64,000 nt of DNA from a bacterium (GTDB taxonomy: Bacteria; Planctomycetota; Planctomycetia; Isosphaerales; Isosphaeraceae): contig WGMM01000010.1 in NCBI GenBank assembly GCA_016125085.1, forward strand, positions 1 through 64,000, written 5' to 3'. The notes under the pieces were generated by a model. It had not been told where the DNA came from. It did no database searches and saw nothing but the letters and a program-made list of their open reading frames with translations. Position numbers and translations under genes: made by a program. Below, piece after piece: positions 1 to 9,917 of the stretch (its first letter is position 1; every line of letters begins with the position of its first letter).

Positions 1-774
1 CTGGGCGACGTGGAAGTCGAGTGTCCACGGCCGCAGGGCATCGGTCATCTTCGTATAGGCCGACACGAATTCGGCGTGCGAATGGCCGGGCTTGAGCAGG
101 GCGTGCTCAGGGGCGTTGTAGCCGAGCAGGTAGAGGTAGGTATGGGCCAGGTCGGCCTGGAAGCCGACGACGCCCGGCATGTTCGTGGCTTCGAGCGTAT
201 CGAGCATGTACTGCCAGGAGTGCATGCCGCCCCAGCAGATTTCGCCCTCGGCGGCCAGCCGTTCGCCATGATCGGCCGCGACTTTGCCGGCTTCGCGGAA
301 GGTTTCGGCGATCTTGGCCGTGTTGCCCTTCGGGTCGGCTGCCCAGTGCTCAGGATTGTCGGCGGAGTCGATCCGGATGACGCCGTACTTGCGGACGCCG
401 TGATCGTTGAGGATCTTCGCCAGGCGGCAGGCCTTTTTCACGGCGAGGACGAACTTTTCGCGGTCTTCAGGGCCGCCCTGCGCCGAGCTGCCGACCGTGC
501 CCGGCCATACCGGGGCGACCAGCGAACCGACGGCCAGACCACGAGCGGCGATGGCGTCGGCCACCTTCTTCAGAGCGTCTTCGGAGATGTCGATGTTGAT
601 GTGCGGATCGAACAGGAACAGGTCGACGCCGTCGAACTTGACGCCACCGACATCGGCGGCGGCCGTCAGGTCGAGCATCTTCTCCAGGGCGATGAAGTCC
701 TCGGCGCCGGGGGATCCCTTGCCGACGAGGCCTGGCCACATGGCGTTGTGCAGTTTGGGCAGCGAATGACTCAT
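1..774 (-). CDS. Sugar phosphate isomerase/epimerase (TIM barrel), 3' end cut by window edge
   Basis: The first 258 residues of a xylose-isomerase-like TIM-barrel protein are present; the C-terminus lies beyond the window. The start is the ATG at 774. Barrel-strand motifs carry likely metal ligands: E in [10 protein letters not shown] (about residue 178), D in FQADLAHTY (about 208) and H in LDFHVAQ (about 255). This pattern fits the AP-endonuclease-2/sugar isomerase superfamily, which isomerises or epimerises sugars and inositols using a divalent metal. The substrate cannot be read from sequence. It is on the same strand as the cupin-type isomerase at 872-2104 and about 100 bp downstream of it, so the two may form a sugar-catabolic operon (inference). 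Confidence 0.85.
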   Translation of the reverse strand, partial: MSHSLPKLHNAMWPGLVGKGSPGAEDFIALEKMLDLTAAADVGGVKFDGVDLFLFDPHINIDISEDALKKVADAIAARGLAVGSLVAPVWPGTVGSSAQGGPEDREKFVLAVKKACRLAKILNDHGVRKYGVIRIDSADNPEHWAADPKGNTAKIAETFREAGKVAADHGERLAAEGEICWGGMHSWQYMLDTLEATNMPGVVGFQADLAHTYLYLLGYNAPEHALLKPGHSHAEFVSAYTKMTDALRPWTLDFHVAQ

Positions 775-871
775 ATTCGTTTCAGCTCCAGGTCGTGCGT
801 TACGTGTGTTCGAATTTCGGATGTTTTACGAAAATGGGCCCGCCTGCAGGACGGGCCCATCGCGGGCTGGT

Positions 872-2104
872 TCAGTTACGGGGGTAGCTGCCGATCTTCG
901 GCGAGTTCGGATTCGTGTCCGGCCCGAAGTAACGCAGCAGCACGAGCGGCTCGGAGCCGGTGTTCTCCACTTCGTAGCCTTCGCGGGCACGCTTGTGGGT
1001 GACGAAGACTTCGTCGGCCGTCATCTGTCCGTAGCGGATGAACACGGGCGTGTCGATCGCCGTTTTGCCGATCCGGCCCGAGCCCTGAACGGCGATGATG
1101 CCGGTGGCGCCGTTGTCCTTGATCGTCGCCTTATGGCCCGGCTGGACGGTCAGTTCCTTGGCCGAGAACAGCTCTTTGCCGTCCACCTTGCCGTAAACGA
1201 TCCACTTGTCGACGTAGCCGTCCTTTTCGCCACCGTTGTCGACGATCGGCTCCAGGTAGTTCGATTCCTTGAAGTTCGGGTCGACGTTCTTTTCCCAGTC
1301 GAGTTGCTCGACGAGGTAATCCAGGTCGTTGTGATACTCAGGCGGGACGTCCTTCACCAGCAGTTCCCAGGGCACGCGGCGGCCTTCGACCATCGACTGG
1401 TACATGCCGAACACGTCCGAGCCCCACTGGGGTTCGTAAGTGACGAGCGAGCCGGGGGCATGCAGCACGGCGGGCGGGATCAGCCAGCCGGTACCGGGCT
1501 TCAGGCGATAGGCCTTGGAAAGGTCGAGGATGCCGTTATCGCCCTCGTTCCAGCGTTCCAGGCAGCGGCGGACCTGCTCCTTCGTGGTGCCGGGTTCGAA
1601 GCCCATGAAGGTGTAGGGGAAGTTATTGCCCGTCCAGTTGAGCTGGGGCGGGAAATAGTAGCTTTCCGGCTTGCCTTCGCGGCCGAGCTTCTGGGCCTGT
1701 TCCTGCGTCTGGTGCATGTGGTGCGGGATCGGGCCGAGGTTATCGAAAAATTTCGAATAGACCGGCCATTTCTTGTATTTGTTCCACATGTCGGCACCGA
1801 TCATCTCGGCGCCGAAGGTGTCGATGGCGTCCTTGAGCAGGAACCGCTGGCCTTCGTGCACGACGTAGCTCAGGCCTTCGTCGGGCGGCGCGCCTTCGTT
1901 GGCGGCGGGAGTGGTGGAGGCGAACCAGCGTTCGTCGATACCGCCCCGATGGGTGCCCAGGGCGTAAAGATCCTGCTTGGCCAGCTTGAGGCGTGCCCCT
2001 GGCATCAGGAACGAGCGGGGAACCCATGTCGGAGCCAGACGGACGATTCCCTCACCGGCATCGAGAGCGGCGCGGGCGAGATTCTCCAGGTTTTTGACGC
2101 TCAT
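872..2104 (-). CDS. Phosphomannose-isomerase-like cupin protein
   Basis: A 410-residue protein without signal peptide. The middle contains IPHHMHQ (about residue 135), resembling the metal-binding QxHxH region of type I mannose-6-phosphate isomerases, followed by a second cupin-like half with GTGWLIPPAVLHAPGSL (about 230). The C-terminal third (VQPGHKATIKDNG, then VFVTHKRA) is another beta-barrel module. This fits a class I PMI-like or sugar-binding bicupin acting on a phosphosugar. The exact substrate is unknown. A sugar-phosphate isomerase follows on the same strand after about 100 bp, suggesting one catabolic unit. Confidence 0.7.
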   Translation of the reverse strand: MSVKNLENLARAALDAGEGIVRLAPTWVPRSFLMPGARLKLAKQDLYALGTHRGGIDERWFASTTPAANEGAPPDEGLSYVVHEGQRFLLKDAIDTFGAEMIGADMWNKYKKWPVYSKFFDNLGPIPHHMHQTQEQAQKLGREGKPESYYFPPQLNWTGNNFPYTFMGFEPGTTKEQVRRCLERWNEGDNGILDLSKAYRLKPGTGWLIPPAVLHAPGSLVTYEPQWGSDVFGMYQSMVEGRRVPWELLVKDVPPEYHNDLDYLVEQLDWEKNVDPNFKESNYLEPIVDNGGEKDGYVDKWIVYGKVDGKELFSAKELTVQPGHKATIKDNGATGIIAVQGSGRIGKTAIDTPVFIRYGQMTADEVFVTHKRAREGYEVENTGSEPLVLLRYFGPDTNPNSPKIGSYPRN

Positions 2105-2547
2105 GGAAGAAGGCTTTCCTCGGCTGTGACGTTCGTCGAATGCATGCCGGCGGAACGATGCCCGCGACTGGATGCGATTCGGTTTTTCGGAATTCCTGGT
2201 ATGTCGATCGCCCTTTGAGCGTACCGGGTTGCGGCAGGAGGCGGCACGATCGAAACACCGTGCCGGTTTCGACTCCGGACGGCTTTCGCGGCGATGACGA
2301 CACCAGTGTATCGACTGCGATTGCCCGGTGCCATGACCGCCAGGGCAGAATTCTCGATGCCCGTGGATCGATCCGGCACGGACGGTTCGAAATCCTTCGA
2401 AACTTTCCCGGAAAATCGGTTCCGTCCGAATCGGAACGACGCCAAAATAAGTGAAGTCCGAACCGAAGGTCGCTATTTCGGCGATCTTTCGGGACGATCC
2501 CGGGCTTGATTCGTACGCCCCCGCAAACTGAGAAGGAAACGCGCACC
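2105..2547. other. Intergenic region, 443 bp
   Basis: Divergent intergenic region between the cupin gene and the small secreted protein. Short open frames exist on both strands, but none has a ribosome site or convincing codon use. Promoters for both flanking genes should lie here; I see no clear -35/-10 pair. Confidence 0.5.
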
Positions 2548-2937
2548 ATGAAACGACGACGATTCGCTGGCCTGATGGCCCTTTCCCTGCTCGTACTCAC
2601 CTCGGCCCAGGCTTCGGCCAAGGATTTCACCGGCAAGTGGCTTTACTCCTGGAGCCGTCAGGACGGCACCAAGGTCGAAACGACGTTCGACCTGAAGCAG
2701 GACGGCGAAAAAGTCACCGGTACCGTGAGCGGTATGGGTGGCCAGAAGACCGAGATCTCCGACGGCGCCATCAAGGACGGCCTGCTGACCTTCAAAGTCG
2801 TCCGCGAACGGGAAGGCAACAAGTTCACGGTCGAATACTCCGGCAAACTCGAAGGCGATGTCCTCAAGGGCAAGTCTGCCATGGAGTTCAATGGCAACAA
2901 GCGCGAACGGGAATTCGAAGCCAAGCGGGCTGACTGA
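2548..2937 (+). CDS. Small secreted protein with lipocalin-like repeats, unknown function
   Basis: A 129-residue protein. The ATG at 2548 follows an AGAAGGAAA ribosome site and begins a clear Sec signal peptide (KRRR, hydrophobic core, cleavage near AQASA-KD at about residue 24). The mature part is a run of short beta strands (FTGKWLYSW, KVTGTVSGMGG, GLLTFKVV, KFTVEYSGKLEGDVLKG) that looks like a small beta-barrel, as in secreted 'GKW...G' planctomycete proteins. It is rich in Lys and Glu. No catalytic residues are visible. A strong hairpin follows, so it is probably monocistronic. Confidence 0.8.
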   Translation: MKRRRFAGLMALSLLVLTSAQASAKDFTGKWLYSWSRQDGTKVETTFDLKQDGEKVTGTVSGMGGQKTEISDGAIKDGLLTFKVVREREGNKFTVEYSGKLEGDVLKGKSAMEFNGNKREREFEAKRAD

Positions 2938-2971
2938 CCGGCCAGCGTACGACGCCCGTCGATCGATCGAA

Positions 2972-3012
2972 AAGGGCGGACCGGTCTTGCGATCGGTCCG
3001 CCCTTCGTGTTT
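2972..3012 (+). terminator. Rho-independent terminator
   Basis: A perfect 12-bp inverted repeat (AAGGGCGGACCG at 2972-2983, CGGTCCGCCCTT at 2994-3005) with a 10-nt loop, followed by CGTGTTTTG. It lies between convergent genes (small secreted protein and typA) and can serve both. Confidence 0.75.
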
Positions 3013-3047
3013 TGCGATCCTCTGAAATCCGCTGACGTTCGACGTGC

Positions 3048-4892
<1,845 letters not shown>

Positions 4893-5298
4893 ATTCGCTT
4901 TCGATCGACTCTCGCAAGAAAGAGGCGGCAGGATCGATGACACACGCCGATCGATCGGTCCGGCTCGTCGTGAACTGTGCCCGAAATTCGTTAAGGCCTC
5001 CGAGCCTTCTTCCTATGGAAGAATACCGGCGAACCCGTGATTTCGGCAACCCCGGAGATGTGATTTTCGAGGCGATGCCGTCCAAAAATTGGGCTCCGTG
5101 CCAGAATAATCGGCAATTCGAGCATTTCGCCATCGCGAATTCTTGCCAGGTCGCACCCCAGGATTTCGCATGACACTGTCAAACGCATATGTTCGTGCGT
5201 ACCCGACCCACTTTCTGTGCGATCCGATGCACGAGATATCCTGAATTACGAACTTACGCAACCGGTGAAGCGAACCCGATCGCATTCCAGGATCGGTT
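4893..5298. other. Intergenic region, 406 bp
   Basis: No convincing gene. It contains a short inverted repeat TTCTTCC/GGAAGAA near 5010-5027, upstream of typA on the minus strand, and otherwise ordinary sequence. The typA promoter should be in this stretch. Confidence 0.4.
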
Positions 5299-5730
5299 TC
5301 AGGATCCGGATCCCTGCCCCTGAGTTACGATCCCGATAATTGACTTGCTTTCGGCGTCATCTTCCAGAGAGCGATCCGAGCCCGACTCGTCCGAACTCGC
5401 ACTGCCTGAACCATGCCCAGGTACGGCGAGCAGGCGATCGATCGATTCCTCGTATCCCAGGCGATCGACAATGTTCAGGATCGTTAACTGGGCTTCGTTC
5501 AGGGGGACTGTCCTGGCTGATGGGGAAACCGGCAGGTCTTCGTTCATCAGGGAGTCGAGCGTGACTCCCAGGACTTTCGCTAACTCATATGCCAGGCGGA
5601 GCTTGGGCTCCTGAGTTCCGCTCAGAATCCGCGACATCGAGGATTTGGAGATGCCCACACGCCGGGCCAGGGTTACCTGGTCCATCCCACGCATAACGCA
5701 CAGCTTGTGCAGCTTATCGACATATCCCAT
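5299..5730 (-). CDS. XRE-family helix-turn-helix regulator
   Basis: A 143-residue DNA-binding protein. Residues about 5-65 form a Cro/C1-type HTH: CVMRGMDQVTLARRVGISKS is helix 1 to the start of the recognition helix, followed by SRILSGTQEPKLRLAYELAKVLGVTLDSLM. The C-terminal half is acidic and Ser-rich (SGSASSDESGSDRSLEDD), probably disordered. The start is the ATG at 5730 (MGYVDK); an upstream in-frame ATG at 5847 would add an unlikely AT-rich-coded extension. The region just upstream holds nested inverted repeats that may be its own operator. The target genes are unknown. Confidence 0.85.
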   Translation of the reverse strand: MGYVDKLHKLCVMRGMDQVTLARRVGISKSSMSRILSGTQEPKLRLAYELAKVLGVTLDSLMNEDLPVSPSARTVPLNEAQLTILNIVDRLGYEESIDRLLAVPGHGSGSASSDESGSDRSLEDDAESKSIIGIVTQGQGSGS

Positions 5731-5779
5731 GACGGATACATTACGAAGCTTGCCAAAGGCGTTCAAGGAAAAATCGGAA

Positions 5780-5822
5780 ACTTTCAAAAATGCCTTAATA
5801 GGCAAACATTCCTCTTGAAAGT
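5780..5822. promoter_or_regulatory. Nested inverted repeats, candidate operator of the XRE gene
   Basis: ACTTTCAA (5780-5787) and TTGAAAGT (5815-5822) are perfect 8-bp arms. They enclose the 14-bp palindrome TGCCTTAATAGGCA (5791-5804). The stretch is AT-rich and lies 50-92 bp upstream of the XRE start codon, where promoter and operator are expected. Binding is inferred, not shown. Confidence 0.45.
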
Positions 5823-5890
5823 CTCTAAAAAGGAAATTACACTGCATCCCGTATCCAGAAATCCCGAATTCTACAATAGGGTTTCATAAA

Positions 5891-5913
5891 CGGAACTCTA
5901 GTGGTGAGTTCCG
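5891..5913. repeat. 8-bp inverted repeat
   Basis: CGGAACTC (5891-5898) and GAGTTCCG (5906-5913) form a perfect inverted repeat with a 7-nt spacer. It lies between the XRE gene and the divergent small CDS at 5998, so it may be a second regulatory site for either gene. Confidence 0.35.
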
Positions 5914-5997
5914 AAACTCGGGATTCCAGGGCCTCTTCATCCGCTCTTCATCATCTCTCGATCGCTTGATCGCCCCATATCCGGCAGGAGGAATGCG

Positions 5998-6216
5998 ATG
6001 CTGCCAGCTTCTGACAAGACTTTGCTGAAGCGTCGTCCCGCACTCCGAATCGTGCGTGCACCCGAGGACTGCGGTCACGTTCGATTCTGGCGTATCAATG
6101 GCTACACTGCAGCCATCCGGTGCTGGTCCGATGAGGAGTTCCGGCGCTTGCCCGAACCTCCCGCGGACGCCGTTCACTACCCTGAAGGTGTCTGGATTCA
6201 TCTCGACTGGCACTGA
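5998..6216 (+). CDS. Small uncharacterised protein, 72 aa
   Basis: A 72-residue ORF with a strong ribosome site (AGGAGG, about 7 nt before the ATG at 5998) and codon use like the surrounding genes. The product is rich in Arg, Trp and Pro with ordered-looking segments (CGHVRFWRINGYTAA, EGVWIHLDWH). No signal peptide, membrane segment or known domain is visible. It is divergent from the XRE regulator, which may control it (inference). Confidence 0.6.
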   Translation: MLPASDKTLLKRRPALRIVRAPEDCGHVRFWRINGYTAAIRCWSDEEFRRLPEPPADAVHYPEGVWIHLDWH

Positions 6217-6344
6217 TCCCGATGTTCCCATCCGGCGGATCTCCGAATTCCCGTGGTCCTGGAATTTTCATGCAATCATCGAATCCCGAATCAACCCCCA
6301 AGGATCGACCGGATCCGGAATTCTCCGTATACCAAGCGTAATTT

Positions 6345-6390
6345 CACCAGGATGTCACTTTGGGCAAGGATGCCCACATCCTGGTGTTTT
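6345..6390 (+). terminator. Large composite hairpin with T-run
   Basis: Outer arms CACCAGGATGT (6345-6355) and ACATCCTGGTG (6376-6386) pair perfectly over 11 bp. An inner GGGCA (6362-6366)/TGCCC (6371-6375) stem stacks directly on the 3' arm, and TTTT follows. It probably terminates the transcript of the small gene at 5998, though it is unusually elaborate for a plain terminator. Confidence 0.55.
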
Positions 6391-6714
6391 CGTCGATATC
6401 GCCGATCCATGTCCTGCTTTTCGACACGAAAGTGGTTGCGAAAAGGGAACCCGATTGCTCGATTATGCGTGCCTGGTTATCCCGTTTGCGAAGGAAATTC
6501 CGGTTGATCCCGAGGTTGGCTTATATAATATCTTACTTAAGCGATAATGTTGACTGAATCTGTCGTATTAGGCTACGTACGAATGAAGGTCCATCGAAGC
6601 CGTTCGAGCGTATGCGGATTGGCTGGTCTTCGTGTGACTCCTGGAAACGCCAGAGATATATGAGTCTGCCTGGATGGGCAGAGTGATGGTTTGGAAATCG
6701 GCCTTGGAGAACGT

Positions 6715-6745
6715 AAAAAAGAGGAGACCTTGTCGGCCTCCTCTT
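6715..6745 (-). terminator. Rho-independent terminator
   Basis: On the minus strand AAGAGGAGGCC pairs with GGTCTCCTCTT across a 5-nt loop (one mismatch) and runs into TTTTTT. It lies about 55 bp after the stop of the gene at 6802-7920. Confidence 0.8.
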
Positions 6746-6801
6746 GCAGCTTACGAATTCATTCTCCGAAAGGGATGTCGAAGTCCGATTCGAGAGTGCG
6801 A

Positions 6802-7920
6802 TTATTTGCCTGTCGCGGCCTTGATGCTTTCAGCGTGCAGGTCGAGGTCTCTCCAGCTGATTCCGTCGAACATCTCCTGTGCGGCTTTGGAGAGTGCGGC
6901 TGCGGACTCTTCGGCCGACACGTTCGGGGTCTTCAGGTTCACGTCCTTGACAGGTACGCTCGCCAGAATCGGTGTCAGCTGCGTGTAGATTTCCCGTTGC
7001 CGGTCGTTGGTCGGGGCGGCGAATCGCAAGTTGAAGGAAGACATGAAAGCGACAAGGTCACCGACAGTCGTACCTTCGAACGTTTCCAGCCTGGAGAGCA
7101 ATTTCTGGTATTCCGGCTCACGGAGCAACCGGGCCAGGGAAGTGGCGGCCCGGAGTTGACGGTCGGCCGTGGCGTAGTCCAGGCTGAATTTGGGAGCTTC
7201 TTTCTCGAACTGAGCCCGCAGCGTTTTGAGCGACGATTCGAGGCGATCCAGGTTTTCCGTCGAAATCTTGCCGTCGAGATCTTCCTTCAGAATCCCTTCT
7301 ACCGCCTTGCGAACCGCCCCCCGGGCCTCGGCGAAATTGTCGCCCTTGAGAATATTTGGGACGTTGTCGGCCGACGTCATGTTATGCAGGCAAAGAGACA
7401 AGGCTTCCGAAGACGTTTCGAACGGAATCTCTTTGATGATCTTCGGATTCAGGGCCGTTTTGTTGAGGTACGAAATCACCTCTTCCGTGTTGCCTTCGAG
7501 GATCTGGTCCAGAATCCGGTTCGCGGCAACGCCCGTCACCACATCTCTTTCCCGGTTGGTGACTTCCTTCACGTCGGCGGCGACTGCGGCCTTGCGTTTC
7601 TTGTCGGCCTCAGAGATCAGCTTGAGTCGGCGCATCTCCTTGTTCCACTTGATCTTGGTGTCCACGTTCATGGACGTGGCCTTGGCTTGCGACTCAAGAT
7701 ACTTGCCCTGGCCGATGGAGAGCATGCCGAGGCCGGCGGCATAGCCCGAGGCCGGATCCTGAATACCCATTCCGTAACCGCCATTGCCCCAGCCACCCCA
7801 TCCCCAGCGGCCGTAGCCGCCTGGATACATGAACTGGGCTTCCGAAACGGGAGATGCCAGGGAAACGATGCCGCACAAAATCAGGGAACCCATACCCTGA
7901 CGAATAAGACGGAAGGACAT
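6802..7920 (-). CDS. Secreted helical protein, unknown function
   Basis: A 372-residue protein starting at the ATG at 7920 (MSFRLIRQG). Its N-terminal signal peptide is cleaved near VSEA-QF. The mature protein opens with a Gly/Trp/Tyr-rich segment (residues about 35-60, GGYGRWGWGGWGNGG), then a long predicted helical body rich in Lys, Glu and Ala. No enzymatic motif is visible. Similar secreted orphans with aromatic-glycine starts are common in planctomycetes (general knowledge). A periplasmic or surface role is likely, but the function is unknown. It is monocistronic with its own terminator. Confidence 0.75.
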   Translation of the reverse strand: MSFRLIRQGMGSLILCGIVSLASPVSEAQFMYPGGYGRWGWGGWGNGGYGMGIQDPASGYAAGLGMLSIGQGKYLESQAKATSMNVDTKIKWNKEMRRLKLISEADKKRKAAVAADVKEVTNRERDVVTGVAANRILDQILEGNTEEVISYLNKTALNPKIIKEIPFETSSEALSLCLHNMTSADNVPNILKGDNFAEARGAVRKAVEGILKEDLDGKISTENLDRLESSLKTLRAQFEKEAPKFSLDYATADRQLRAATSLARLLREPEYQKLLSRLETFEGTTVGDLVAFMSSFNLRFAAPTNDRQREIYTQLTPILASVPVKDVNLKTPNVSAEESAAALSKAAQEMFDGISWRDLDLHAESIKAATGK

Positions 7921-8529
7921 GGTGACGCTCCCAAACCGGTTGGAATCCGAGAACATGAACGACCAGAGAGAATCGTTCGTGACGAAGAGGAGTAGCTGTA
8001 AGTTTCATCTTACTGAATCGGCGGAAGTCGATTCCAGTGTGCGATGTCGTGGATTCCGCAAAATGAGCATCACAGTTCTTACGACCCGGACAATGGTTCG
8101 ATTTTCGCCAATCGGGGTTCTTCGGAAACGAGGTAATGCTTGTACGGTTCGGGGCTCTTTCGCCAGGACCGGTTCGAGGGTGGCGAAAAAGGTAATCTAC
8201 GAAATCGTATCGACTTGTGTGTGGTGCTCGACGAGACGCGAAGCTAGTTCCGCACCTTCAGGTCATTCCGGAGTTTCGGGAAGGACGACGCCGTAACCGA
8301 CCTGCCTTCCGTCGATCGAAGCAGATTAAGAAGCGAAGCTAAAGAATCGAATCAACGAAACGGATCTCTGACCATGAAATTCCGTAACGCAATCAGGGGG
8401 ATCGATGCCTGAAGTTCGCCGGGTTGCGGATCATCTCGGCTCCTGGCTTCGAAGCATCAACAATGGTGCATGTCTCGAAGCGATGGACAGAAGAAAATCG
8501 GCACGAAAACCGGCCTGGGCCGGGCCGAT
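7921..8529. other. Intergenic region, 609 bp
   Basis: Long stretch between two minus-strand genes. The small open frames lack ribosome sites and have poor codon use. I see no tRNA, riboswitch or repeat here. The promoter of the secreted protein gene at 6802-7920 should lie near 7921-8050. Confidence 0.4.
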
Positions 8530-8540
8530 TCAACGGCCCG
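8521..8540 (-). terminator. Hairpin spanning the csrA stop codon
   Basis: CGGGCCG (8521-8527) and CGGCCCG (8534-8540) form a perfect 7-bp inverted repeat whose loop includes the csrA stop codon at 8530-8532. On the minus strand GCCCAGGCCGGTTTTCG follows. It may be a terminator or a 3'-end stabiliser. Confidence 0.4.
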
Positions 8541-8739
8541 CACCCATCATGTCTTCTTCGAAAACGAGCGAGTCGACACCTTCCGGAAGGTCGATGACCA
8601 GTTCCTGACGCAGGATCGGCACGTTCAGCGGAGCTTCGATGCCCAGGCGAACCTGATTGCGGTCAATCTTGACGACCGTCAGAACGATGTCCTTGCCGAT
8701 GCGAATGCTCGATCCGGTTTTGCGACTCAATACCAACAT
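8530..8739 (-). CDS. csrA: Carbon storage regulator CsrA
   Basis: A 69-residue RNA-binding post-transcriptional regulator, slightly longer than the usual 60-65. The family signature is clear: MLVLSRKTGSSIRIG, then IVLTVVKI, QVRLGIEAP and the C-terminal helix. CsrA dimers bind GGA motifs in mRNA leaders and change translation or stability. The ATG at 8739 is preceded by AAGGAGGT, an almost perfect Shine-Dalgarno and by far the strongest in the window, suggesting high expression. A TATTAT-like -10 box lies about 45 bp upstream on the minus strand. No flagellar genes are adjacent. Confidence 0.97.
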   Translation of the reverse strand: MLVLSRKTGSSIRIGKDIVLTVVKIDRNQVRLGIEAPLNVPILRQELVIDLPEGVDSLVFEEDMMGAGR

Positions 8740-8794
8740 GATCAGACCTCCTTGATTCCTTGATCGTGTTTCCATCTATAATACGGTGGATCAG

Positions 8795-8806
8795 GTCACT
8801 CGTGAC
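8795..8806. promoter_or_regulatory. 12-bp palindrome upstream of csrA
   Basis: GTCACTCGTGAC: 5-bp arms around TC, about 12 bp beyond the likely csrA -10 element. It could be an operator; no regulator is identified. Confidence 0.3.
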
Positions 8807-8857
8807 ATCCTTCCGTACCATCACAGTCGGAATCGCCGATGCGGCCGCGACAAAAAT

Positions 8858-8890
8858 TCCAAAAAAATCCGATATTTTTTGGAGTTTTTT
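8858..8890 (+). other. AT-rich hairpin in the leader of the ABC exporter operon
   Basis: TCCAAAAAA (8858-8866) and TTTTTTGGA (8875-8883) form a 9-bp inverted repeat followed by GTTTTTTG. It lies 32-64 bp before the ABC ATPase start, so it may be a transcription attenuator or an UP-like element. Confidence 0.4.
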
Positions 8891-8921
8891 GTCGGACTAT
8901 CCGAAATGAGGCTTGTGGTTG

Positions 8922-9848
8922 ATGGAATCGATCATCGCAACTCACCAGCTCACAAAGAAATACGGCGATTTCTACGCATTGCGGAATCTCTCCCTGGAAA
9001 TTCACCGGGGGGAAGTTTTCGGCCTTCTCGGCCCGAACGGGTCCGGGAAAACGACGACGATCCGCACGATTCTGGGCATGATCCGGGCCACGGAAGGATT
9101 CGCCTCGGTGGCGGGGCTCGATTGCTGGAACGACAGCCTGGCGGTGCGCGAGCGGGTGAGTTATCTGCCGGGCGAGCTGCGGATGTTCGGGTATTTGTCG
9201 GGCTATCAGCATCTCAAGTTTCTTTGCGAATTGCGCGGCGGTGCGGGCCTGGAGCGGGCCGTCCACATCGCCGAAAACATCATGGAACTCGACCTGAACC
9301 GGAAAGTGCGCCGCTATTCCACCGGGATGAAGCAGAAGCTGGCACTGGCCCAGGCGTTCGCGGATCCGGTCGAAATTCTGATCCTTGACGAGCCGACTTC
9401 GGCCCTGGATCCTTCGGCCCGCGGGCTGGTTCTCGACCTGGTCATGACTGCGAAAGCCCAGGGCCAGACGGTGATCTTTTCGGGGCACGTGCTCAGTGAG
9501 GTCGAGCGGATCAGCGACCGGGTTGCCATCATGCGCAGGGGACAGCTGATGCATGTGGAAGACATGCACTCACGCCGCTGTGCCCGCATGGTTCTGGCCC
9601 GGTTCGACGAGGAACCGCCCACCGAATTTCCGGACGATCTCGGGCTCATCGTCAGACGCCGGGACGGACGGGAGATCCTGTTCGAACATCAGGGCGAGAT
9701 TCGCAGCCTCCTAGACTGGTTCTCGCGTCAGGGGATCAGCGAGATCGCCATCGGAACCGAAGACTTGAGAGGCCTTTACGACAAGTTTCACGGGCCCGAT
9801 GTGCGTGATGAAGAACTTGCCCCGCTGGTTCAATCCGCCAGATCCTGA
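8922..9848 (+). CDS. ABC exporter ATP-binding protein
   Basis: A 308-residue ATPase of the CcmA/NodI/YhaQ type. It has Walker A GPNGSGKT (37-44), signature YSTGMKQ (about 132, a variant LSGGQ), Walker B LILDEP (153-158) and H-loop SGHVLSE. About 80 extra C-terminal residues follow the nucleotide domain, as in Nat/Gld-type exporters. The start is the ATG at 8922 (MESIIATHQL); a TTG at 8913 is also in frame. The permease follows 69 bp downstream and is its obvious partner. The substrate is unknown. Confidence 0.92.
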   Translation: MESIIATHQLTKKYGDFYALRNLSLEIHRGEVFGLLGPNGSGKTTTIRTILGMIRATEGFASVAGLDCWNDSLAVRERVSYLPGELRMFGYLSGYQHLKFLCELRGGAGLERAVHIAENIMELDLNRKVRRYSTGMKQKLALAQAFADPVEILILDEPTSALDPSARGLVLDLVMTAKAQGQTVIFSGHVLSEVERISDRVAIMRRGQLMHVEDMHSRRCARMVLARFDEEPPTEFPDDLGLIVRRRDGREILFEHQGEIRSLLDWFSRQGISEIAIGTEDLRGLYDKFHGPDVRDEELAPLVQSARS

Positions 9849-9917
9849 GGCCCTGGTTCGACCGGTCTTCCGCTACGACGTCACGATGCCGAACCGAAAC
9901 TCGATGAGCGACCTGAC

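Larger units (their letters stand above)
6217..6801. other. Intergenic region, 585 bp
   Basis: Holds the strong hairpin at 6345-6390, the terminator of the downstream minus-strand gene at 6715-6745, and an AT-rich patch near 6520-6550. A 23-codon ORF (6270-6341) sits just before the hairpin but has no ribosome site. No larger gene is credible. Confidence 0.45.

Noticed and set aside
806..2218. A 470-codon plus-strand frame over the cupin gene
   Set aside because: It is a mirror of the 410-aa cupin gene, which has recognisable metal motifs.
6360..6557. A 65-codon plus-strand frame after the composite hairpin
   Set aside because: Starts inside the hairpin, has no ribosome site and atypical codon use.
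7919..8296. A 125-codon frame in the intergenic region upstream of the secreted protein gene
   Set aside because: Composition rich in Arg, Ser and Thr without structure, no ribosome site; likely chance.
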